Positions 1-9,172 of a DNA stretch of 64,000 nt are shown here, piece after piece. The first letter of the stretch is position 1. The number at the start of each line of letters is the position of its first letter. Below the pieces are notes generated by a model. It did not search any database. It had not been told where the DNA came from and saw nothing but the letters and a program-made list of their open reading frames with translations. Source of the DNA: JAQBGV01 sp032128395 (GTDB taxonomy: Bacteria > Planctomycetota > UBA8108 > UBA1146); assembly GCA_032128395.1 (NCBI GenBank), contig JAQBGV010000152.1, positions 1-64,000 of the forward strand, read 5' to 3'. The translations under genes and the position numbers were made by a program.

Positions 1-1740
1 TGGGTCGAAGACATCGACAGCGGGCGGATCACCCGACTGACCTCCGACGGTTCCGCCACGATCATCAACGGCACTTCCGACTGGGTCTACGAGGAGGAGT
101 TCGGCCTGCGCGACGGGTTCCGCTGGAGCCCGGACGGGCAGAAGATCGCCTTCTGGCGCTTCGACTCGAGCGGGATCGGGATCTTCTCGCTCATCAACGA
201 CACCGACACCCTCTATCCGGTCGTCACCACCTATCCCTACCCGAAGGCGGGCACGACCAACTCCGCGTTGAAGATCGGCGTGGTGGCCGCAGCCGGCGGC
301 GGGCCCGCGCGCTGGATCGAGCTGCCCGGCGACCCCCGCAACACGTACGTGCCACGCATGGAGTGGGTTGGCGCCTCCAACGAGATCGTCCTGCAGCAGA
401 TGAACCGCCTGCAGAACACCAACGACGTCTGGCTCGCGGATGCCTCGACCGGCAAGGCGCGCCGGATGCTCCACGACGAGGACCGCGCGTGGCTGGACGT
501 CGTGGAATCCTGGCAGTGGCTGCCGGGCGGGGAGCTGCTCTGGGTCAGCGAGAAGCACGGATGGCGCCACGCTTACGCCGCGCCGCGCGACGCCACGCCG
601 ATGCGCCTGATCACCCCGGGCGAGTTCGACATCCTTTCGGTCGAGGGCGTCGACGAGAGGGGCGGCTACCTCTACTTCATCGCCTCCCCGCTCGATGCGA
701 CGCGGCGCTACCTGTACCGCTCTCGGCTGGACGGCCGGGGCACCCCCGAGCGGCTCACGCCGCCGGGCGCGAAGGGCACCCACGCCTACAAGATCTCGGG
801 CGACGGGCGCTTTGCCATCCACACCCACTCCGCCGCGGACAAGCCGCCCGTCACGGACCTCGTGCGCCTGCCCTCGCACGAGGTCGTGCGCGTTCTCGAA
901 GACAACAAGGCCCTGGCCGCGGCGGCCGCGCCTCTCTCCGTGCGGCCGCTGGAATTCTTCCAGGTCGGCATCGGCGGCGGCGTGACACTCGACGGCTGGA
1001 TCATCCGGCCGAAGGGGTTCGATCCCTCGAAGAAGTACCCGCTCCTCATGTACGTCTACGGCGAGCCGGCCGGCGTCGAGGTGACCGACGCCTGGAAGGG
1101 AGACCGGGGGCTCTTTCACCGCGCGCTCGCCGACGCCGGATACGCCGTCGCCTGCGTCGACAATCGCGGCACCCCGGCACCGAAGGGCCGCGAGTGGCGC
1201 AAGATCATCTACGGCGAGATCGGCGTGCTCGCTTCGCAGGAGCAGGCCGCGGCGGTCCGGGCGCTGCTCGCCTCGCGGCCCTACCTCGACGCCGACCGCG
1301 TCGCCTCCTGGGGATGGAGCGGAGGCGGCTCGATGACGCTCAACCTGCTCTTTCGCTCACCCGAGCTCTACAAGGTCGGCCTTTCGGTCGCGCCCGTCCC
1401 GGACCAGACGCTCTACGACACGATCTACCAGGAGCGCTACATGGGGCTGCCGATCGACAATCCCGACGGCTTTCGAGACGGCTCACCGATCACACACGCT
1501 CGGAACCTGGAGGGAAATCTTCTCCTCGTCTACGGTACCGGGGACGACAACTGTCACTATCAGAACTGTGAGGCGCTGGTGAACGAGTTGATCGAGCACG
1601 ACCGCCCGTTCACGATGATGGCCTACCCGAACAGAACCCACGGGATCCACGAGGGGAAGAACACCCGGAAGCACCTCTACACGATGATGGCGAGGTTCCT
1701 CGAAGAGAACTTGCCACCGGGAACGAATGCGGCGGAGTGA
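1..1740 (+). CDS. Dipeptidyl-peptidase IV-type S9 serine peptidase, 5' end outside window
   Basis: The frame is open from base 1, so the gene starts upstream; 579 codons are visible. The N-terminal part is the DPP IV beta-propeller, with the substrate-amine-binding Glu motif DWVYEEEF at bases 79-102. The C-terminal alpha/beta-hydrolase has the nucleophile elbow GWSGGG (Ser codon 1318-1320; the family usually has GWSYGG), the Asp region YGTGDDN and the His in NRTHGIHEG. The family removes X-Pro or X-Ala dipeptides from peptide N-termini, usually in the periplasm. The signal peptide is not visible. The next gene converges on it with 14 bases between. Confidence 0.93.
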   Translation, partial: WVEDIDSGRITRLTSDGSATIINGTSDWVYEEEFGLRDGFRWSPDGQKIAFWRFDSSGIGIFSLINDTDTLYPVVTTYPYPKAGTTNSALKIGVVAAAGGGPARWIELPGDPRNTYVPRMEWVGASNEIVLQQMNRLQNTNDVWLADASTGKARRMLHDEDRAWLDVVESWQWLPGGELLWVSEKHGWRHAYAAPRDATPMRLITPGEFDILSVEGVDERGGYLYFIASPLDATRRYLYRSRLDGRGTPERLTPPGAKGTHAYKISGDGRFAIHTHSAADKPPVTDLVRLPSHEVVRVLEDNKALAAAAAPLSVRPLEFFQVGIGGGVTLDGWIIRPKGFDPSKKYPLLMYVYGEPAGVEVTDAWKGDRGLFHRALADAGYAVACVDNRGTPAPKGREWRKIIYGEIGVLASQEQAAAVRALLASRPYLDADRVASWGWSGGGSMTLNLLFRSPELYKVGLSVAPVPDQTLYDTIYQERYMGLPIDNPDGFRDGSPITHARNLEGNLLLVYGTGDDNCHYQNCEALVNELIEHDRPFTMMAYPNRTHGIHEGKNTRKHLYTMMARFLEENLPPGTNAAE

Positions 1741-1754
1741 AGGGTGGGGCCGTT

Positions 1755-2792
1755 CTAGCAGGCGAGGACCGGTTTCAGCACCTCGAGTCGCTCCGCCTCC
1801 TCGAAGGCCCGGACTCCGTCTTCGAGGGGATAGGTCTTCACCAATTCGGCGATCGGAATTTCCCCTCGGAGCAGCGCGTCGATCGCATCCCGGTAGTTCG
1901 GCAGGGAAGAGGCGTAACACGTCTGCACCGCGATCTGGTTCCGGACGAGCACGTTGAAGTCGAGTGTCACTTCGCGGGGATAGAGCGCGACGACGCACAG
2001 AGAGCCTCCCGCGCGAACGCACTCTGCACCCCGTTCGAGCACGGTGGAAGCTCCGGACGCATCGACCAGGGTGTCCGCCCCCCGCCCGAAGTGGGCCTCG
2101 ACCTGCTTCGCGAGCGGGGGGTGGTCCGCTCCGACCGTCAGCGTTTCGAACCCGATCTTGCGTGCGGCCGCGAGTCGGACCGCCTGGTCCTGATCGAGGC
2201 CGCTGACCACGACTTCCGCTCCCCGCTTGCGGGCCATCAGTGCGCAGAGAATCCCGATGATCCCCGGTCCAGAGACCACGACGCGATCGCCCGGCCCGAT
2301 CGTCGAGCAATCGAAGACGCAGTGGCACGCGACGGAAAGTGGCTCGGTCAGGGCCGCCGCGATCGGATCGATCCCCTCGGGGAGCGGCACCAGATATCGA
2401 TCCTCGACGGTGACGAACTCGGCCATCGCACCGTCGAGGTGCAGACCTTGCACTCGACGCTCCGGGCAGAGTTGCGTGACTCCGCGAGAACACTGGAAGC
2501 AGTCCGGTCGGCCGCACCCCTGGAGGGCGATCATCGTCGCCCTGTCCCCGTTCTTGAAGCGAGTCACGCCCTCCCCGTAGGAAACGATGCGACCCGACCA
2601 CTCGTGGCCGAGAGTGACCCGGGGGAGCACTGATTCGTATCCCTGGTGATGGAGATACACGTGGAGGTCCGATCCGCAGACGCCGCAGTAGTCGACCTTG
2701 AGGAGGGCCTCCCCCGGGCCGGGCTCGGGCGCTGCGATCGTCTCGATCGCGATCGCCCGCGCTTCTCTGGCTTGACGTCTGAGGGCCTTCAT
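1755..2792 (-). CDS. Zn-dependent medium-chain alcohol dehydrogenase (sorbitol/threonine dehydrogenase-like)
   Basis: 345 residues. The start is the ATG at 2792, where the family N-terminus begins (MKALRRQ). The catalytic zinc region reads CGVCGSDLH, followed by GHEW. The structural zinc loop has four Cys but spaced C-x4-C-x2-C-x7-C, two residues longer than usual. A Rossmann GxGxxG-like motif (VSGPGIIGI) binds NAD(P). The family oxidises polyols or sugar acids at a secondary alcohol; the substrate is not identifiable. It is divergent from the isomerase at 2996, and together with the genes to 8918 it looks like a carbohydrate catabolic locus. Confidence 0.88.
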   Translation of the reverse strand: MKALRRQAREARAIAIETIAAPEPGPGEALLKVDYCGVCGSDLHVYLHHQGYESVLPRVTLGHEWSGRIVSYGEGVTRFKNGDRATMIALQGCGRPDCFQCSRGVTQLCPERRVQGLHLDGAMAEFVTVEDRYLVPLPEGIDPIAAALTEPLSVACHCVFDCSTIGPGDRVVVSGPGIIGILCALMARKRGAEVVVSGLDQDQAVRLAAARKIGFETLTVGADHPPLAKQVEAHFGRGADTLVDASGASTVLERGAECVRAGGSLCVVALYPREVTLDFNVLVRNQIAVQTCYASSLPNYRDAIDALLRGEIPIAELVKTYPLEDGVRAFEEAERLEVLKPVLAC

Positions 2793-2995
2793 CGGCTCCG
2801 CTCTCCCACAGGACGGGTTCAGGTGATCTTCGGACGATAGCGGAGCGGCCCGTGGATGCCAACCGACGAGGCGTCCCATCACCTGCGCCCTTTTCTGTTT
2901 GACCGTGTGGAGCGTCGCGGCTACCAAGGGATGTTCCCGTACTCGGCGATGATTCCGTCCAGAGTGGTTCTTCCACCCACGGAGGGAGGTGCCCC

Positions 2996-3916
2996 ATGAG
3001 GCAGATCTCGATCGGTTCCTGGGCATATACGATCGGTCCCTACCAGAAGAGCCCTGTCGATTTCGAAACCGTGTGTCAGAAGCTCGCGGAGCTCGGATTC
3101 GACGGGGTCGAGCTCGGCGGCTTTCCCCCGCACCCCAATCCGGACGACCTGCCGGAGAAGAGTCAGCGCAACGAACTGGTCTCCCGAGTCGCAGGACACG
3201 GCCTCGCCTTCAGCGGCCTCGCCGCCAACCTGTGGGGAGAGCACCTCATCGACACGGACGACGCTGCTCCGTACATCCGAGAGTTCACCCGCAACTGTGA
3301 GTTCTGCGTGGATCTCGGCATCGAGACGATCCGAGTGGACACGGTCCAGCCCCCGACGATCTTCGACACCGTCGATCCCGAAATCGCCTTCCATCGCGTC
3401 GCGACCACCTGGAACCGCTGTGCCGAGATTGCTGCGGATCACGGCCTCCGCGTCACCTGGGAATTCGAGCCCGGGTTCGCCTTCAACAAGCCGAGTGAAG
3501 TCGTGCGCATTCTCGATGCGGTGGCGAAACCGAACTTCGGCATCCTCTACGACACTTGCCACGGCCAGATGGTCTCGGTGGTCGGCGCCAGACACCGCGG
3601 AGAGAAGGAGACCCTCGCGGGAGGCCAACTCGAGCTGATCGAGAAACTCAGCGGACGGATCAACCACATCCACCTCATCGATTCCGACAACAAGTGTCAC
3701 CTGGCTGCCGATGGCAGCGACGAGACGTCGAGCCATCCTCCCTTCGGCCTCGGGGTCCTCGACTTCGACCGGATCGTGCCGGCCCTCGCGAAGGAGAAGC
3801 TCCCACACGACTGGTGGACGGTCGATCTCTGCTTCTGGCCTGATGCGTGGAACGCGACCGCAGACTGCAAGCGCGCGATCGACGACCTCAACGCGAAGTA
3901 CGGGGGGAGCGCATGA
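2996..3916 (+). CDS. Sugar phosphate isomerase/epimerase-like TIM-barrel protein
   Basis: 306 residues, cytoplasmic, no signal peptide. The AP-endonuclease-2 / xylose-isomerase-like barrel is recognised from SIGSWAYT at the N-terminus, ELGFDGVELGG, and probable metal ligands in WEFEPG, LYDTCH and HIHLIDSD. The ATG is preceded by a strong GGAGGGAGGT ribosome site. The stop overlaps the next start by ATGA, so this gene and the Gfo/Idh/MocA gene form a coupled pair. It probably isomerises or epimerises a sugar or keto-sugar; the substrate is not readable. Confidence 0.88.
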   Translation: MRQISIGSWAYTIGPYQKSPVDFETVCQKLAELGFDGVELGGFPPHPNPDDLPEKSQRNELVSRVAGHGLAFSGLAANLWGEHLIDTDDAAPYIREFTRNCEFCVDLGIETIRVDTVQPPTIFDTVDPEIAFHRVATTWNRCAEIAADHGLRVTWEFEPGFAFNKPSEVVRILDAVAKPNFGILYDTCHGQMVSVVGARHRGEKETLAGGQLELIEKLSGRINHIHLIDSDNKCHLAADGSDETSSHPPFGLGVLDFDRIVPALAKEKLPHDWWTVDLCFWPDAWNATADCKRAIDDLNAKYGGSA

Positions 3917-5070
3917 GGGACCTTCGCATCGGCATGATCGGGTACGGATTCGTGGGGAAGGCCCACTCGAACGCGTACCTGAAGGTGAACCAGTTCTTCG
4001 AACTCGAGCATCGACCGGTACTGCAGGCGCTCTGCGCGCGGAACTCCGATCAGGCTCGGACGTTCGCCGACAACTGGGGATACGCGTCGGTCGAGAGCGA
4101 CTGGCGGTCTCTCATCGAGCGCGACGACATCGACGCGATCGACATCTGCGCCCCGAACCACGTCCACCGGGAGATCGCCGTCGCCGCCGCGGAGGCGGGG
4201 AAGTGGGTCCTCTGCGAGAAGCCGCTCGCGATGGACGTGGCGGAGGCCGAGGCGATGACGGAAGCGGTCGAGAAGGCCGGGGTGCCGAACCTGGTCTGGT
4301 TCAACTACCGCCGGGTCCCGGCGATCGCGCTGGCGAAACAGATCATCGACGAGGGACGCGTCGGTCGGACCTACCACTATCGCGCGACCTACTTGCAGGA
4401 CTGGACGATCGCCGAGGATGTCCCGCAGGGAGGTGCCGCCCTCTGGCGGCTCGATGCCGATATCGCCGGCTCCGGGGTGACGGGGGATCTGCTCGCGCAC
4501 TCGATCGACACGGCGATGTGGCTGAACGGTCCGATCGTCGAGGTGGTCGCGGACATCGAGACGTTCGTCAAGGAGCGGATGCACCAGGAGCACGGAGAGG
4601 TGCGACCGGTCGGCATCGACGATGCATGCATGTTCCTCGCCCGCTTCGCCAATGGGTCGATGGGGACGTTCGAATCGACTCGCTACGCACGCGGGCGAAA
4701 GAACTACAACACGTTCGAGGTCAACGGTCGGGAGGGGTCGGTCCACTTCGATCTCGAGGAGCCGCAGTACCTGGACTTCTTCGAGCACATGCAGAAGCAG
4801 AGCGGGCAGAAGGTGGAAGATCACCTCACCGGCTGGAAGAGAATCCACGTGACCAATTTCGAGCACCCCTACATGGATCGCTGGTGGGTCCCGGGGTGCA
4901 CGATCGGCTACGAGCACACCTTCATCCACGCGCTGGCGGACTTTCTCGCGGGTGTGGAGAGCGGGAGCCCGGCGCAGCCGGACTTCCGGAGCGCGCTCCA
5001 GACGCAACGGGTCTGCGATGCGGTGCTCGCCTCGGCCAGGGAGAGGAGCTGGGTCTCGATCGAGAGCTGA
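3913..5070 (+). CDS. Gfo/Idh/MocA family NAD(P)-dependent oxidoreductase
   Basis: 385 residues. The N-terminal Rossmann domain starts at once with IGMIGYGFVGKAHSNAY, the CEKPLA motif carries the catalytic Lys near residue 100, and the C-terminal alpha/beta domain has DLLAHSID and DDACMFLARF. The start is the ATG overlapping the upstream stop; an in-frame ATG at 3847 lies inside the upstream gene and is rejected. The family oxidises sugars, inositols or sugar acids. Coupling to the isomerase suggests that both act on the same intermediate. It converges with the next gene, 13 bases apart. Confidence 0.9.
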   Translation: MRDLRIGMIGYGFVGKAHSNAYLKVNQFFELEHRPVLQALCARNSDQARTFADNWGYASVESDWRSLIERDDIDAIDICAPNHVHREIAVAAAEAGKWVLCEKPLAMDVAEAEAMTEAVEKAGVPNLVWFNYRRVPAIALAKQIIDEGRVGRTYHYRATYLQDWTIAEDVPQGGAALWRLDADIAGSGVTGDLLAHSIDTAMWLNGPIVEVVADIETFVKERMHQEHGEVRPVGIDDACMFLARFANGSMGTFESTRYARGRKNYNTFEVNGREGSVHFDLEEPQYLDFFEHMQKQSGQKVEDHLTGWKRIHVTNFEHPYMDRWWVPGCTIGYEHTFIHALADFLAGVESGSPAQPDFRSALQTQRVCDAVLASARERSWVSIES

Positions 5071-5083
5071 CTTTTCCGCTCGA

Positions 5084-6022
5084 TCAGACGTCACAAATTG
5101 CGACCGCCTCGCCGAGACTCCGAAGCGGATCTCCGGTCGGGAGGAACTCCTGCCCGACGTACCCGGTGTAGCCGACATCGAGAAGGCACTGCATCACGGC
5201 CGGGTACTGGATCTCTTGAGCGGTACCGATCTCGGCTCGGCCCGGGTTCCCCGCGACGTGGACGTGTCCGATCCGATCGTGGTACTGCCGGATCCGGCGG
5301 ATCAGGTCGCCGTTCATGATCTGGATGTGGTAGACGTCGAACAGCAGCTTCAGGTGGGACGATCCGACCCGATCGATGATCTCCATCACGTATTCCGTGT
5401 CATCGCCCTGGTAGCCGGGGTGTCCCTTCATCGGATGCGTGTCATCGCGGGTGTTCAGCACCTCGAGACAGATGGTGACGTTCTTCTTCTCCGCGTGTCC
5501 GACGATCTTCTTCAATCCCTCGACGCAGTTCGTCGCGCCCTCTTTCCGCGTGAGACCCGCGCTCATCCCCGTGAAGGCGATGACGTTCGGGTATCCGAAC
5601 TCGGAGCACGCATCGATGCTATCGCGCGTCGCCCGGAACACGCGGTCGAAGTACTTCGGATGGTTCCACCCCTTCACGAAGGGTGGGTCGGGGGCGAGGT
5701 CGATCTGCCCGATTGCGCAGCTGAGTCCCTTCTCCCGCAGGAGCGGGAAATACTTCGGCTCGACCAGTTCGACGCTCTGGCACCCGAGAGCGAGTGCCTT
5801 CTCGATCGTCTCCGGGACGGTCCAATGTTCGGCGAAACACCAGTGAGCGATCGATTGCCGGATGCGGCCCTTGCGCACCACGGGTTCGTCGATCGAGCCT
5901 GCGGCGCGGAGCCGGGTCGGAATTCCGACCCCCGCGAGCACGGCGGCGGCTCCCACCCCGCGAAGGAGCTGACGTCGATCGAGCGGGGTCGCATTCGTGG
6001 GGTCCTGCAACTGGAGTCTCAT
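5084..6022 (-). CDS. Hydroxypyruvate isomerase-like TIM-barrel protein with Tat signal
   Basis: 312 residues. The ATG at 6022 has GAGGAGG upstream; a longer frame to 6082 lacks this. The N-terminus carries a twin-arginine signal (DRRQLLRGVG followed by an Ala-rich stretch ending near RLRAAG), so the folded protein is predicted to be exported. The barrel has hydroxypyruvate-isomerase features: CLEVLN, LLFDVYHIQIMNGD, HVHVAGNPGR and GYVGQEF hold the acidic and His metal ligands. An exported Hyi-like enzyme is common in Planctomycetota; its natural substrate is unknown to me. Confidence 0.88.
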   Translation of the reverse strand: MRLQLQDPTNATPLDRRQLLRGVGAAAVLAGVGIPTRLRAAGSIDEPVVRKGRIRQSIAHWCFAEHWTVPETIEKALALGCQSVELVEPKYFPLLREKGLSCAIGQIDLAPDPPFVKGWNHPKYFDRVFRATRDSIDACSEFGYPNVIAFTGMSAGLTRKEGATNCVEGLKKIVGHAEKKNVTICLEVLNTRDDTHPMKGHPGYQGDDTEYVMEIIDRVGSSHLKLLFDVYHIQIMNGDLIRRIRQYHDRIGHVHVAGNPGRAEIGTAQEIQYPAVMQCLLDVGYTGYVGQEFLPTGDPLRSLGEAVAICDV

Positions 6023-6172
6023 CCGTTCCTCCTCGCACTCGGGATTCCGACTCAGACTAGGGATTGAGTCAGCGATCAGCAATGGATGAGCGGGGTCCTT
6101 CCCCGGGCTTCTCCGCGTAACGGATTCCCACGGTCAGGCTTGCTCGATATCCTCTGGTGTGACGGAGGAAAT

Positions 6173-7747
6173 GTGGCTGCACCGAATCTCGGCACGAGTC
6201 TGCGAGAGCTCGCCATCAAGGTCCACCCCGAAGACAACGTCGCGGTGGCCAAGGCCGCCATCGAGGACGGTCGCTCGATCCACCTCGAGAACGGGGATGC
6301 GCTCTCCCTGCGCGGGAGGGCACCGGGTGGCCATCGCTTCGCTCTGAGCGGGATTCCATCGGGGCAGCTCGTCCGGCAGTACGGACAGCCGATCGGCACC
6401 TCGCTCGGCATCGCCGCGGGGGACGTGATCACGGCCGAGAACATGAGCAACGATGTGCCGGTGGTCCGCGATCTGCCGGAGGGGCTGAGCAACCCGAGTC
6501 CTGAGTACTTCTCCGAGTCCGAGATCCCGACCTTCTCGGGCTTCCGTCGCCTGGATGGCCGCGTGGGGACGCGCAATCTGATCCTGATCGTGCCGACCAG
6601 CATGTGCGCGAGCCACGAGGCCCAGCAGATCTCGAACATCTGCGAGTACGGCGGCACGTTCGACCGCACGAAGTTCCCGAACATCGATGGCGTCGTCGCG
6701 ATCCCGCACAACAAGGGGTGCGGTTGCTCCGATGGCAACAACATCGATGTCACGCTCCGCACCCTCGCGAACTACGCGGCCCACCCGAACGTCGGGGGCG
6801 TGGTGATGATCGAGCTCGGGTGCGAGAAGACCAACCTCTCCAAAATGGAGGAGTACCTCGCGCGACAGGGTCGCGAGGGGTTCGGCAAGCCGATCCACTG
6901 GCTCGGGGTCCAGTCGGAAGGGGGAACCGAGGGCGCGATCCGCAGGGGCATCGAGGTCGTGACAGAGATGCTCCCGTCGGTCGATGAGGCGCGACGCGAG
7001 GAGATCTCGGCTGCGGAGATCGTGCTCGGAGTCGAGTGCGGAGGCTCGGATGGATTCTCGGGCCTCTCGGCGAACCCGGCCCTCGGAGCCGCCGCCGATC
7101 GGCTGGTCCGCTGCGGCGGAACGGTCATCCTGAGCGAGGTCCCGGAGTTCTGCGGAGCGGAGCACCTCCTCGCCCATCGCGCTCGGGACGCCGAGGTCGG
7201 TCGTGCCGTCTACGCGATGGTCGACTGGTACAAGAAGTACTCCTCGACGGTCGGCACGATCCTCGGCGACAACCCGAGTCCGGGAAATGTCGCGGGGGGC
7301 CTCCTCAACATCACCATCAAGTCCCTCGGCGCGATCGCCAAGGGAGGAACGACGCGGATCGAGGGAGTGACCGAGTACTCCGAACCGCCGAGCGGTCGCG
7401 GTCTCCAACTGATGCAGGGACCGGGATACGATCAGGAATCGGTGCCGGGCCTCGTCGCGGCGGGAGCCAACGTCGTGGTCTTCACCACCGGACGGGGTAC
7501 GACGATCGGCAATGCGATCTGTCCGGTGATCAAGCTCGCCTCGAACACTCCGATCTTCGAGCGGATGGCGAACGACATCGACCTGAACGCGGGAACGATC
7601 ATCGACGGGACCGAGACTATCGATGAGGTCGGCCGACGGGTGTTCGACCGCGTCGTCGATGTGGCCGGGGGGGGAACCCTCGCTCGAGCCGAGGTGCACA
7701 AGCACCGGGAGTTCCAGATCTGGGCGGAGAGTTCGGTCTCGTTGTAG
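6173..7747 (+). CDS. UxaA-family altronate/galactarate dehydratase
   Basis: 524 residues from the GTG at 6173, four bases after GGAGG. An upstream in-frame ATG at 6086 adds a non-conserved leader. The N-terminal SAF domain (LAIKVHPEDNVAVAK to ITAENM) joins the large Fe-dependent dehydratase domain, with HNKGCGC, ELGCEKTN and GVECGGSDGFSG supplying conserved cysteines. The family dehydrates sugar acids such as D-altronate or galactarate to 2-keto-3-deoxy products. Both halves (UxaA1 and UxaA2) are in one chain. The dehydrogenase follows within 30 bases, so they are probably co-transcribed. Confidence 0.92.
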   Translation: MAAPNLGTSLRELAIKVHPEDNVAVAKAAIEDGRSIHLENGDALSLRGRAPGGHRFALSGIPSGQLVRQYGQPIGTSLGIAAGDVITAENMSNDVPVVRDLPEGLSNPSPEYFSESEIPTFSGFRRLDGRVGTRNLILIVPTSMCASHEAQQISNICEYGGTFDRTKFPNIDGVVAIPHNKGCGCSDGNNIDVTLRTLANYAAHPNVGGVVMIELGCEKTNLSKMEEYLARQGREGFGKPIHWLGVQSEGGTEGAIRRGIEVVTEMLPSVDEARREEISAAEIVLGVECGGSDGFSGLSANPALGAAADRLVRCGGTVILSEVPEFCGAEHLLAHRARDAEVGRAVYAMVDWYKKYSSTVGTILGDNPSPGNVAGGLLNITIKSLGAIAKGGTTRIEGVTEYSEPPSGRGLQLMQGPGYDQESVPGLVAAGANVVVFTTGRGTTIGNAICPVIKLASNTPIFERMANDIDLNAGTIIDGTETIDEVGRRVFDRVVDVAGGGTLARAEVHKHREFQIWAESSVSL

Positions 7748-7775
7748 GGGGGTGCTGGTGCCCGACGCACGGACG

Positions 7776-8918
7776 ATGCGCGCGAGCGTCCTCAGTGCCC
7801 CGCGCCGGATGGCGATCGAGACGGTGCCCTTGCCCGCGATGGGGCCCCGCGATGCCCTGATCCGGGTCGCCGCGGTCGGACTCTGCGGCACCGACTATCA
7901 CATCTACACCGGCGAGGCGAACTACCATACCGACGCGCGAGGTCGGCCGGTTTCCCTCGAGGACCACCCGCAAATCCTCGGACACGAGGTGACCGGAGTA
8001 GTCGAAGCGGTGGGGGAGAGCGCCTCCGGAATCGCAGTGGGGGACCGCGTCGTCGTCGATCAAGGTCTCAATTGTGTCAGCGAAGCGCGCGAGCATCTCT
8101 GCGAATACTGCGCGACCGGCTACTCGCACCAGTGTGAGTGGTTCCGGGAGTTCGGGATCACCGGATTGCCCGGAGGCCTCGCCGAGTACATGGCGGTCCC
8201 CGCGATCAACCTGATTCGCATCGAGTCCGCGCGGCCATTCACCGAGACGGTGATGACCGAGCCGCTCGCCTGCGTGCTGCATGCCATCGACACCGTCCTC
8301 TTGGCGAAGACCCGCTACTCGTTCCGGAGCGAGGAGCCGGATGGGGCGATTCGGTGTGCGCTGATCTGCGGCGCCGGCCCGGCGGGGATCCTCTTCGTGC
8401 AAGTGCTGCGAAAGATCGTCGGCTACGAGGGGACCTTGCTCGTCAGCGAACCGGACCCGAAAAAACGCGCGATCATGGAGAGCCTCGGGGCGGAGACGAT
8501 CGATCCCAACGCTGAATCCCTCGTCGAGTCCGTCCTCGATCGAACGGGAGGTCGCCGGGCGGAGTTCTTCGTCGATGCGGCGGGACATGGAGCGCTCTTC
8601 GAGGAGATCCCGGGCGTGATCCGGATCCACAGCACGGTGCTCTTGTATGCGCACGGACACGGGGGCACGGGCCTCGAGTCGATGAACCAGATCCAATTTC
8701 GAGAGCCCGCACTCTTGACCCCCTGCGGCGCCTCCGGTGGATTCGACGAGGAGGGGCGCCCTGAGATCTACAAGATCGCGCTGGGACTCATCGAGAGCGG
8801 CACGATCGAAGTGAAGCCCGCGGTCTCTCATGTATCGAAGGGTCTCGAGTCGGTCCCCGACTGCTTCGCATCGGTGTATGGATCGAATGGGTACGTAAAG
8901 GGTGTGACGTTGCTCTAA
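7776..8918 (+). CDS. Zn-dependent medium-chain alcohol dehydrogenase
   Basis: 380 residues from the ATG at 7776, which gives the usual family N-terminus (MRASVLSAP). GTG codons at 7752 and 7758, next to a G-rich stretch, are alternatives that would add 6 to 8 residues. The catalytic zinc site is in GLCGTDYH and GHEVTG; the Cys-rich loop (C..C..C) near residue 105-120 is longer than usual. The cofactor motif is CGAGPAGI. It follows the dehydratase closely and probably supplies or consumes its sugar-acid substrate. The palindromic element begins five bases after the stop. Confidence 0.85.
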   Translation: MRASVLSAPRRMAIETVPLPAMGPRDALIRVAAVGLCGTDYHIYTGEANYHTDARGRPVSLEDHPQILGHEVTGVVEAVGESASGIAVGDRVVVDQGLNCVSEAREHLCEYCATGYSHQCEWFREFGITGLPGGLAEYMAVPAINLIRIESARPFTETVMTEPLACVLHAIDTVLLAKTRYSFRSEEPDGAIRCALICGAGPAGILFVQVLRKIVGYEGTLLVSEPDPKKRAIMESLGAETIDPNAESLVESVLDRTGGRRAEFFVDAAGHGALFEEIPGVIRIHSTVLLYAHGHGGTGLESMNQIQFREPALLTPCGASGGFDEEGRPEIYKIALGLIESGTIEVKPAVSHVSKGLESVPDCFASVYGSNGYVKGVTLL

Positions 8919-8922
8919 ATTT

Positions 8923-9085
8923 AGTGTCCTGAGTCAGAAGTTCGCGTACCAACTGAAACGCCCTCGATGGCGTTCACTGCGTTGCTCCTCCTTGTCGTGT
9001 CTCATGAACACGACAGCGCCGTCGCGCCTTGCGAACGCTGTCGAAGCCCCGCCACATTGCATGCGAACTTCTAACTCAGGACACT
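8923..9085. mobile_element. 163-bp full-length palindromic MITE-like element
   Basis: The outer 23 bases (8923-8945) and the inverted copy at 9063-9085 differ at one position. Internal arm pairs GCGTTC 8970-8975 / GAACGC 9033-9038 and TGTCGTGT 8993-9000 / ACACGACA 9008-9015 are all centred on base 9004, so the whole element can fold into one long hairpin. There is no room for a transposase, so it would be a non-autonomous element. No clear target-site duplication was found. It lies directly after the dehydrogenase stop and may also act as its terminator. Confidence 0.75.
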
Positions 9086-9132
9086 GCCCTCCGGGGTAGG
9101 AGGACCGTTCGTCAACCGGGGGAGCGTCCACG
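9086..9132 (+). repeat. 47-bp dispersed repeat, copy 1
   Basis: Matches 41 of 47 bases of the segment at 10174-10220 in the same orientation, including an uninterrupted GTAGGAGGACCGTTCG. It begins at the base after the palindromic element ends. The function is unknown; it may be a remnant shared by two insertion events. Confidence 0.7.
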
Positions 9133-9172
9133 TCTGACAGTGCATCGGGCTGTCCGTAGAGCGCGAGGGCCA

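Noticed and set aside
1483..2997. 504-codon minus-strand frame over the first dehydrogenase
   Set aside because: Out of frame with the recognised dehydrogenase; Arg/Gly/Ser-rich translation without motifs.
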